Of a stretch of DNA of 5,563 nt, positions 1 to 5,563 are shown piece after piece. The position numbers and the translations under genes are program-made. The stretch comes from Fidelibacterota bacterium. GTDB taxonomy: Bacteria > Fidelibacterota > UBA2242 > JAFGTP01. The notes under the pieces are model-generated. The model did not search any database. It worked only from the letters and a program-made list of their open reading frames with translations, and was not told the DNA's origin. The stretch covers positions 1 to 5,563 of the forward strand of contig JAIPHI010000175.1 of assembly GCA_021735285.1 (NCBI GenBank), given 5' to 3'. How positions within the stretch are numbered: position 1 is the stretch's first letter; every line of letters starts with the position of its first letter.

Positions 1-2112
1 ACCCATACAATGCAAGACCTGGATATTCTAAATTCTCGGGATAAAATTCCCTTTAAAGTAGATGAAGAAGTTCGCCAGAGCCACAAAGATACAATCCTGC
101 CTTTTTGGAAAGGACGGAACCTCAGAGAGAGAATATTTAAAGAATTAGATGAAGAGTGGATAGATGCTTATGAAGCTGGTATATTTACAGAATTTCAAGA
201 GCAGCGGGCACCGGGGCATACCGTCCTTGATGAGAAGATATATATGAAAGGGATGCAGGATTTTATTGCTGATATTGAGAGAAGTATTGATAACCTGGAT
301 TTCTATAGTGATGCTCAAGCTTTTGAGAAAAAAGAAGAATTGAAAGCTATGAGAATAGCGGCCAATGCTTTGATGAAATTCGCTGATCGATATGCTGATT
401 ATGCGGATGAACTTGCAGAAAAAACCAAGCAGGATGGGCGTAAAAGTGAACTCAGGAGGATTGCCAAAATTTGTCGGCGAGTGCCTCGTAAAAAGCCGGA
501 AAACTTTTGGGAAGCTCTGCAGTATTACTGGTTTGTGCATCTGGGAGTGATTACTGAGTATAATACCTGGGATTCTTTTAATCCAGGCAGGCTGGATCAG
601 CATCTTTATCCTTTTTATAAAAAAGGATTAGAAGATAGAACTTTAACTCGTAAAAAAGCAAAGGAATTATTGCAAGCTTTTTGGGTTAAATTTAATAATC
701 AGCCGGCACCACCCAAAGTTGGTGTCACAGCTGAAGAGAGTAACACTTACACGGATTTTTGTTTGATCAATTTAGGCGGTGTTAATCCCGAAGGTGAAGA
801 TGCTGTGAATGAACTTACATATTTAATTCTGGATGTTATCCAGGAAATGCGGATTTTGCAGCCCAGTTCTATGATCCAGGTAAGTAAGAAAAATCCTGAT
901 CGATTTATAAAACGAGCCCTGGAAATAATTAAAACCGGATTTGGTCAGCCTTCGGTTTTTAATACTGATGAGTTGATTAAAGAATTATTACGCCAGGGCA
1001 AGGATATAATCGATGCTCGCAATGGAGGTTGCAGTGGCTGTGTAGAAACGGGCGCGTTCGGCAAAGAGAGCTATATTTTGACCGGTTATTTCAATTTTGC
1101 TAAGATTCTGGAAATCACTTTGAATAATGGTAGAGATCCTGAGACTAATAAAAAAATTGGACTTGAAACTGGCAAGCCTACGGGTTTTGATAATTTTGAC
1201 CAATTATTAGATGCTTATAAAAAACAGTTGCATTATTTTATTGATATTAAGATCAAAGGTAACCGCTTGATAGAAAGATTTTGGGCTAATTATCTGCCGA
1301 CTCCTTTCTTATCTCTTCTTATTGATGATTGTATTGCAAATGGGCAAGATTATAACTCCGGTGGAGCCCGCTATAATACTTCTTATATTCAGGGAGTTGG
1401 TACAGGGACGGTGACTGATTCATTGACAGCATTAAAGTATCATGTGTTTGATAAAATGAACATTGGTATGCAGGAATTCTTGCATGCTCTTCAGAGTAAT
1501 TTCGAAGGCTATGATCAATTTCGCAAGCAATTGCTTGAAGATACACCCAAATATGGCAATGACAATGATTATGCTGATGATATTCTAAGAGAAATTTTTG
1601 TGATATTTTACAATTCTGTGGAAGGACGAAAAAATACAAAAGGAGGTCGTTTTAGAATCAATTTACTTCCTACAACTTCGCATATCTATTTTGGGAGTAA
1701 AACAGGTGCAACACCAGATGGCCGCAAATCTCACCTGCCTTTGTCAGAAGGCATTTCACCAGTTCAAGGGGCTGATCGAAATGGGCCGACAGCTGTTCTC
1801 AAATCAGCAGCAAAACTGGACCATGTCAGAACCGGAGGGACGCTTCTCAACCAGAAGTTTACACCCTCGTTTTTTGAAAGTGAGAAAGCAATTAATAGTA
1901 TTGTGAATTTAATTCGAGCCTATTTCAAGATGGATGGCCATCATATCCAATTTAATGTAGTTGGCGCCGAAACACTGCGCAAAGCTCAGAAAAATCCGGA
2001 GAATTATAAAAATTTAATAGTTAGGGTTGCTGGATACAGTGACTATTTTGTAGATTTAACTGAAGAATTACAAAATGAAATTATTGCCAGAACGGAACAG
2101 GGAGGAGCCTAA
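1..2112 (+). CDS. hypD: trans-4-hydroxy-L-proline dehydratase (glycyl radical enzyme), 5'-partial
   Basis: This glycyl radical enzyme probably removes water from trans-4-hydroxy-L-proline to give (S)-1-pyrroline-5-carboxylate in the anaerobic cytoplasm. Residues are counted from the Met at base 10. The thiyl cysteine and general base lie in GCSGCVETG (C344, E346), and the C-terminal glycyl radical motif is RVAGYS (G675). As I recall the Clostridioides difficile HypD active site (H160, D278, S334, D339, F340, C434, E436, Y450, T645, G765), every residue has an identical counterpart here at a constant offset of 90: H70, D188, S244, D249, F250, C344, E346, Y360, T555, G675. That is far more specific than the general PFL-like fold. 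The frame is open to base 1 (T-H-T before the Met), and the family is about 790 residues long, so the Met at base 10 is internal and roughly 85-90 residues lie upstream. The protein is otherwise intact. A related hydroxy-D-proline or other hydroxyproline-isomer dehydratase is the main alternative. No activating enzyme is visible beside it. Confidence 0.9.
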   Translation, partial: THTMQDLDILNSRDKIPFKVDEEVRQSHKDTILPFWKGRNLRERIFKELDEEWIDAYEAGIFTEFQEQRAPGHTVLDEKIYMKGMQDFIADIERSIDNLDFYSDAQAFEKKEELKAMRIAANALMKFADRYADYADELAEKTKQDGRKSELRRIAKICRRVPRKKPENFWEALQYYWFVHLGVITEYNTWDSFNPGRLDQHLYPFYKKGLEDRTLTRKKAKELLQAFWVKFNNQPAPPKVGVTAEESNTYTDFCLINLGGVNPEGEDAVNELTYLILDVIQEMRILQPSSMIQVSKKNPDRFIKRALEIIKTGFGQPSVFNTDELIKELLRQGKDIIDARNGGCSGCVETGAFGKESYILTGYFNFAKILEITLNNGRDPETNKKIGLETGKPTGFDNFDQLLDAYKKQLHYFIDIKIKGNRLIERFWANYLPTPFLSLLIDDCIANGQDYNSGGARYNTSYIQGVGTGTVTDSLTALKYHVFDKMNIGMQEFLHALQSNFEGYDQFRKQLLEDTPKYGNDNDYADDILREIFVIFYNSVEGRKNTKGGRFRINLLPTTSHIYFGSKTGATPDGRKSHLPLSEGISPVQGADRNGPTAVLKSAAKLDHVRTGGTLLNQKFTPSFFESEKAINSIVNLIRAYFKMDGHHIQFNVVGAETLRKAQKNPENYKNLIVRVAGYSDYFVDLTEELQNEIIARTEQGGA

Positions 2113-2200
2113 TTGCAAGGATCTTTTAAAGTTGTTTATTAATAGGGTGATTCCAAGTGATAAGGACAATAGATTAAAATAAACAGTAAATTATAAAACC

Positions 2201-2206
2201 GGGAGG
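2201..2206 (+). promoter_or_regulatory. ribosome binding site of the M24B peptidase gene
   Basis: GGGAGG lies 4 bases before the ATG at 2211. It supports that start over the next in-frame ATG at 2232, which has no such site. The preceding bases (ATAAAACC) also occur before the ribosome binding site of the last gene in the window. Confidence 0.85.
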
Positions 2207-2210
2207 AAAT

Positions 2211-3590
2211 ATGTTTCCAAAAAAGACGTATATGGAACGTAGATGGAAGTTAAAAGTACAATTTGATTCGGGAATAATCCTCTTCTTGGGTAATGAGGAA
2301 AGCCCGATGAATTATTCTGATAATACTTATAAATTCAGACAGGACAGCAATTTTTTGTATTTCTGGGGCCTGGATGAACCTGCTTTAGCAGCGGTAATTG
2401 ATATTGATAATAATAAGGAAATAATTTTTGGGGAGAATGTAGATCTGGACGATATTATTTGGATGGGGCCTCAACCCTCACTGCAAGAAAAAGCTAAGGA
2501 TATTGGTGTCAAAGAGGCTCGCTCACTGCCAGAATTATCTGATTTTTTGGATACGAGCCGGGAGATTCATTATTTGCCTACTTATCGAGGAGACCAGGTC
2601 ATCCATCTGAGCCAACTACTTGATTGTGACCCGGCTGAAGTGGAATTTAACGCTTCCGAGAAATTGATTAGGGCTGTTGTAGGTTTAAGAGAGCAGAAAA
2701 CTGATGAAGAAGTTTTGCAGATCGAAACAGCTGTGGATTTGACAGCTCAGATGCATATTGCTGCCATGGAAATGTTAGAACCAGGTATGTTTGAATATGA
2801 AGCCTGTGGAGCAATGGAAGGCATCGCTTTGGCTGCTGCTAGTAGGATATCTTTTCCATCCATTTTTTCTGTGGAAGGTGAGACTCTTCACAATCATTAC
2901 CATGGTAATCAGATGAAAGAGGGAGATATTCTAATTAATGATTCCGGGGCAGAGTCAGAGCTTCACTATGCGGGAGATATCACGCGTACTATTCCGGTTA
3001 GTGGCAAATTTACCGGCCGGCAAAGGGATATTTATCAGATTGTATTAGAGGCTAATAAAACCGGAATTAAAGCTTCTAAACCGGGAATTACATACAAAGA
3101 GGTGCATTTACAAGCAGCCCGGGTAATTGCAGAGGGTTTAAAAGAGCTAGGGCTGATGAGGGGCAATCTTGAAGAAGCCGTTGCAAATGGAGCGCATGCT
3201 CTATTCTTTCCTCACGGTTTAGGACATATGATGGGCCTTGATGTGCATGATATGGAAGGATTAGGAGAAGATTATGTGGGTTATGATGAAGACACTCAGC
3301 GGAGTGACCAGTTTGGATTAGCATCCCTGCGCCTGGGCAAAGAATTAAAACCTGGCTATGTGCTGACTGTAGAACCCGGAATATACTTCATTCCGGAATT
3401 AATCGATCGCTGGAAAGAAGATGGGAAACATGAGGCCTTTATTAATTATGATAAAGTTGAAGAATACAAGGATTTTGGAGGAGTTCGGATTGAAGATGAC
3501 ATATTGATAACTGAGAAGAAACAGCGGATTCTTGGTATGCCTATTCCCAAAGAAGTCGATGAGGTTGAGCGAATTTGTCAGGGAGAATAA
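2211..3590 (+). CDS. Xaa-Pro aminopeptidase (aminopeptidase P, peptidase family M24B)
   Basis: This 459-residue dinuclear-metal peptidase is predicted to remove the N-terminal residue from peptides with proline (possibly hydroxyproline) at position 2. An aminopeptidase P N-terminal domain spans about residues 5-135 and carries the typical YKFRQDSNFLYFWGLDEP stretch at 40-57. The pita-bread catalytic domain runs from about 165 to 445. Expected metal ligands are present: D244, D256 (in AGDITRT), H339 (in HGLGH), E388 (in TVEPG) and E428 (in GVRIED). Supporting catalytic residues also match: H227, H335, H346 and R426. There is no signal peptide or membrane segment, so it should be cytoplasmic. 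Its length is near that of E. coli PepP (about 440). The DITRT motif favours aminopeptidase P over prolidase, but dipeptidase activity on Xaa-Pro cannot be excluded. It begins 98 bases after hypD on the same strand, which suggests co-transcription and a role in freeing imino acids for HypD. Confidence 0.92.
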   Translation: MFPKKTYMERRWKLKVQFDSGIILFLGNEESPMNYSDNTYKFRQDSNFLYFWGLDEPALAAVIDIDNNKEIIFGENVDLDDIIWMGPQPSLQEKAKDIGVKEARSLPELSDFLDTSREIHYLPTYRGDQVIHLSQLLDCDPAEVEFNASEKLIRAVVGLREQKTDEEVLQIETAVDLTAQMHIAAMEMLEPGMFEYEACGAMEGIALAAASRISFPSIFSVEGETLHNHYHGNQMKEGDILINDSGAESELHYAGDITRTIPVSGKFTGRQRDIYQIVLEANKTGIKASKPGITYKEVHLQAARVIAEGLKELGLMRGNLEEAVANGAHALFFPHGLGHMMGLDVHDMEGLGEDYVGYDEDTQRSDQFGLASLRLGKELKPGYVLTVEPGIYFIPELIDRWKEDGKHEAFINYDKVEEYKDFGGVRIEDDILITEKKQRILGMPIPKEVDEVERICQGE

Positions 3591-3663
3591 GGATTGATAT
3601 TAATAAGTATATAAAGAGTATGGCTGGCGCGAGCCGCTGACTGTATTTTATTTATTAAATAAC

Positions 3664-3670
3664 AAAGGAG
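3664..3670 (+). promoter_or_regulatory. ribosome binding site of the M64 peptidase gene
   Basis: AAAGGAG is a good Shine-Dalgarno sequence. The ATG that directly abuts it (3671) is too close and opens only a 5-codon frame (MLSRN, stop at 3686-3688). Five bases after GGAG lies ATC (3676), in frame with the M64 gene and followed by Lys-Lys and a hydrophobic run. The site therefore argues for initiation near 3676 rather than at TTG 3727, which would discard the export signal. Confidence 0.65.
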
Positions 3671-3675
3671 ATGTT

Positions 3676-3738
3676 ATCAAGAAATTAATTTTTATCTCGA
3701 TTATATTTTTACGGACTGGCTATTTCTTGCTGGCTGGT
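3676..3738 (+). other. probable signal peptide coding segment of the M64 peptidase
   Basis: In the frame of the M64 gene this reads initiator, K, K, then a hydrophobic run ending in LLAG before Q22. It has the positive n-region, hydrophobic core and small residues of a Sec signal. Cleavage around A20-G21 is a guess. The residue after LLAG is Gln, not Cys, so it is not a lipobox. An Arg (R13) interrupts the hydrophobic core, which is unusual. Confidence 0.6.
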
Positions 3739-5145
3739 CAACCAGAGTTTAAAAAATATTTTTACGACACCACTATGCGGATTGATTATTATATTATGGG
3801 TGATGCGGAAACTGAAACTATCACCGTTGATAAGGTTTACAAAACAAATACCTGGCGCGCTAATCCTGATCAGCTTTTGGATCAATTTAATAATGGTGAA
3901 TATTATTATCGAGTGTATGATGCTTTAACAAATAAGATCATCTATTCTAAAGGTTTTGATAATTACTTTCGAGAATATCAGACCACAAAGCCGGCTGAAC
4001 GGGGACAGAGGAAAGTGTTTCAGGAAACAGCCCTGATTCCCTGTCCTAAAAACCCTGTGATTTTTGTGATCGCTCGCAGGAATGACAATAATATTTTGCA
4101 GCCAATATTTGAAAAGAAAATTGATCCTGAAGATTATCATATAATTGATCAAAAATTGCCAGAAAATTATGTATATGAAGCAAAGATTAATGGCGATCCC
4201 CATAAAAAAGTTGACCTTTTATTTATAGGTGACGGATATACCGGAAAAGAAAAGCGGGCTTTTAAAAAGGATGTGGATCGTTATGTTGAATATCTATTTG
4301 ACACTGAGCCTTTTACAAGCAATCGAAAAGAGTTCAATATCTATGGAATAATGCCAGAATCCATAGAACCTGGAGTAGATCAACCTCGCAAGCAGGATTA
4401 TAAAAATACAGCCCTAGAGGCAACATTTAACTCATTGGATTCTCCCCGTTATCTATTGACGGAAAATTTATGGGATTTACACGATATAGCCAGTCAAAAA
4501 CCATATGATGCTATTTGTATAATGGTAAATTCGAAGCGCTATGGTGGAGGTGGTATTTATAATTATTATTGTACTTTTACTGCTGATAATGAACGTTCTG
4601 ATTTTACATTTTTGCACGAATTTGGTCATTCCTTTGGCGGTTTGGCGGATGAATATTATTCTTCCAGTGTGGCCTATAGCAATTTTTATCCCCAAGATAT
4701 CGAACCTACCGAACCTAACATTACTGCCTTGATTGATCCTGATCGATTGAAGTGGAAGGATCAACTTTCTGAAGGGATAGAAATCCCAACAGACTGGGGT
4801 AAAGCTGAATATGATAGTATGAAGATAGATCTCTCCGAATTAAAAAAAGAGCAAAGTCAAAAAATAGATCAAATAAAACAAAACCAGGCTGACTCAAAAG
4901 CAATAGATTCAGTGAAAAATGTTTATAAGGCGCAAATTGATACCCTGGACCAAAGGATCGAAGATTTTATTTTGAATCATCCTTTGAGAGATAAAATCGG
5001 TGTTTTTGAAGGTGCTGGATATGAGAGCGAAGGCATCTATCGGCCAACTGTCAATTCTATCATGAAAGAATTCATTGGGGATAGAGCCTATAATAAAGTC
5101 AGTGAGAAAGCAATATTAGAAATAATTAAATATTATACTCAATGA
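3676..5145 (+). CDS. secreted zinc metallopeptidase, peptidase family M64 (IgA-peptidase-like)
   Basis: This is a predicted exported zinc endopeptidase, 489 residues if translation begins at the ATC at 3676. The N-terminus (KKLIFISIIFL, then LLAG) resembles a signal peptide. An M64 N-terminal beta domain follows at about 25-155, with the family-like stretch KYFYDTTMRIDYY. The catalytic domain starts near 178 (KKVDLLFIGDGYT) and holds the zinc motif HEFGH: H314 and H318 as ligands, E315 as catalytic base. GGLADEY follows, in which D325 or E326 may supply the third ligand. A charged helical, probably coiled-coil segment spans about 381-432, followed by the family's FEGAGYESEGIYRP motif near 444-457. 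The family is named after a clostridial IgA protease, but most members have unknown substrates, so IgA cleavage should not be assumed. The only standard start in frame is TTG at 3727, which would remove most of the signal peptide. The gene sits between two aminopeptidase P genes, which suggests extracellular protein degradation feeding the other enzymes. Confidence 0.85.
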   Translation: MKKLIFISIIFLRTGYFLLAGQPEFKKYFYDTTMRIDYYIMGDAETETITVDKVYKTNTWRANPDQLLDQFNNGEYYYRVYDALTNKIIYSKGFDNYFREYQTTKPAERGQRKVFQETALIPCPKNPVIFVIARRNDNNILQPIFEKKIDPEDYHIIDQKLPENYVYEAKINGDPHKKVDLLFIGDGYTGKEKRAFKKDVDRYVEYLFDTEPFTSNRKEFNIYGIMPESIEPGVDQPRKQDYKNTALEATFNSLDSPRYLLTENLWDLHDIASQKPYDAICIMVNSKRYGGGGIYNYYCTFTADNERSDFTFLHEFGHSFGGLADEYYSSSVAYSNFYPQDIEPTEPNITALIDPDRLKWKDQLSEGIEIPTDWGKAEYDSMKIDLSELKKEQSQKIDQIKQNQADSKAIDSVKNVYKAQIDTLDQRIEDFILNHPLRDKIGVFEGAGYESEGIYRPTVNSIMKEFIGDRAYNKVSEKAILEIIKYYTQ

Positions 5146-5185
5146 ATTCTGAATGATGTAATATTTGAAAAATAAAGATAAAACC

Positions 5186-5190
5186 GGAGG
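5186..5190 (+). promoter_or_regulatory. ribosome binding site of the second aminopeptidase P gene
   Basis: GGAGG lies 5 bases before the ATG at 5196 and fixes that start. It follows ATAAAACC, the same lead-in as at the first peptidase gene. Confidence 0.85.
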
Positions 5191-5195
5191 TGCAG

Positions 5196-5563
5196 ATGAC
5201 TATTCAAGAGAGGATAAAAAAATTACGAGAACTAATGAAAGATAACGATATACAAGCCTGGATTGTACCTAGCGCTGATCCTCATCAGAGCGAATATGTA
5301 GCCGATCGCTGGAAATCAAGAGCCTGGATATCAGGTTTCACTGGTTCTGCTGGCACGGTGGTTATTATGCGGGATAAAGCCGGACTCTGGACTGACTCCC
5401 GCTATTTCATTCAAGCAGCTCAAGAACTCGAAGGTTCAGGTATAAAATTATTCAAAATGAAGGTAGAAGGTGTACCTGAAATGAAAGAATGGTTGAACGA
5501 GCAGCTTAATGCCGGAGATACGATCGGATTTGATGGGAAGTGTATGTCAGTTACCCAGACAAA
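5196..5563 (+). CDS. Xaa-Pro aminopeptidase (XPNPEP1-like aminopeptidase P), 3'-partial
   Basis: The frame stays open from the ATG at 5196 to the window end, giving 122 residues of the N-terminal creatinase-like domain of a second M24B peptidase. The diagnostic block is at residues 25-54: PSADPHQSEYVA, then RAWISGFTGSAGT. LWTDSRYFIQA follows at 64-74. This pattern is typical of the longer cytosolic aminopeptidase P family (about 590-600 residues: two creatinase-like domains, a catalytic M24 domain and a C-terminal extension), and it differs from the domain at the start of the 2211-3590 gene. No signal peptide is visible, so it should be cytoplasmic. The metal-binding catalytic domain lies outside the window, so activity cannot be verified. 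It begins 50 bases after the M64 gene with no evident terminator, probably in the same transcript. Expected role: release of the N-terminal residue from Xaa-Pro peptides. Confidence 0.88.
   Translation, partial: MTIQERIKKLRELMKDNDIQAWIVPSADPHQSEYVADRWKSRAWISGFTGSAGTVVIMRDKAGLWTDSRYFIQAAQELEGSGIKLFKMKVEGVPEMKEWLNEQLNAGDTIGFDGKCMSVTQT

Noticed and set aside
10..12. ATG at base 10 as the true start of hypD
   Set aside because: The frame continues to the window edge, no ribosome binding site is visible in the 9 bases before it, and the constant 90-residue offset to known HypD shows that the N-terminus is missing.
145..603. Long open frame on the minus strand opposite hypD, and similar minus-strand frames opposite the other genes
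   Set aside because: They lie wholly inside well-supported coding regions, encode low-complexity or unfamiliar peptides, and lack recognisable domains. They are shadows of the real genes.
1691..1906. Plus-strand 71-codon frame inside hypD
   Set aside because: It overlaps the conserved TGATPDGR-type region of the glycyl radical enzyme in another frame and shows no domain of its own.
2113..2143. Possible promoter, TTGCAA (2113-2118) and TATTAA (2137-2142) with an 18-base spacer
   Set aside because: Each box matches the sigma-70 consensus at only 4 of 6 positions in AT-rich DNA, where such matches are frequent by chance.
2133..2185. Inverted repeat TGTTTATT / AATAAACA with a 37-base loop between hypD and the peptidase gene
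   Set aside because: It is only 8 pairs, almost all A-T, with a long loop and no following U-run. It is likely chance in AT-rich sequence and not a credible terminator or operator.
3671..3688. ATG at 3671 as the start of the M64 gene
   Set aside because: It is out of frame with the peptidase, stops after 5 codons (MLSRN), and abuts the ribosome binding site with essentially no spacer.

Overview
The window holds four genes, all on the + strand and closely spaced (gaps of 98, 85 and 50 bases). The first is cut by the left edge and the last by the right edge. The DNA is AT-rich by inspection. Strong GGAGG-type ribosome binding sites precede the downstream genes. An oxygen-sensitive glycyl radical enzyme indicates an anaerobic (or facultative), probably amino-acid- or peptide-fermenting bacterium. 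The sequence alone does not fix the phylum. The clear Shine-Dalgarno sites argue against Bacteroidota. Clostridia-like Bacillota or a fermentative candidate phylum would fit.

Layout: (1) bases 1-2112, a glycyl radical enzyme that I assign to trans-4-hydroxy-L-proline dehydratase (HypD), missing about 85-90 N-terminal residues outside the window; (2) 2211-3590, a cytoplasmic M24B Xaa-Pro aminopeptidase (aminopeptidase P type) with all metal ligands present; (3) about 3676-5145, an exported M64-family zinc metallopeptidase with an HEFGH motif, a signal-peptide-like N-terminus and no ordinary start codon where one is expected; (4) 5196 to the window end, the N-terminal domain of a second aminopeptidase P of the longer, XPNPEP1-like kind.

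Read together, this looks like a locus for using collagen- or gelatin-derived peptides. A secreted metallopeptidase could trim extracellular protein. Two different Xaa-Pro peptidases could process imported proline/hydroxyproline-rich peptides. HypD could dehydrate free hydroxyproline to pyrroline-5-carboxylate, which feeds proline metabolism. The individual families are known. Their side-by-side arrangement is the notable feature, and the collagen link is inference. The HypD activating enzyme and a P5C reductase (ProC), both needed for the pathway, are not in the window.

No RNA genes, insertion sequences, CRISPR arrays or convincing terminators were seen. No gene-free stretch exceeds 100 bases.
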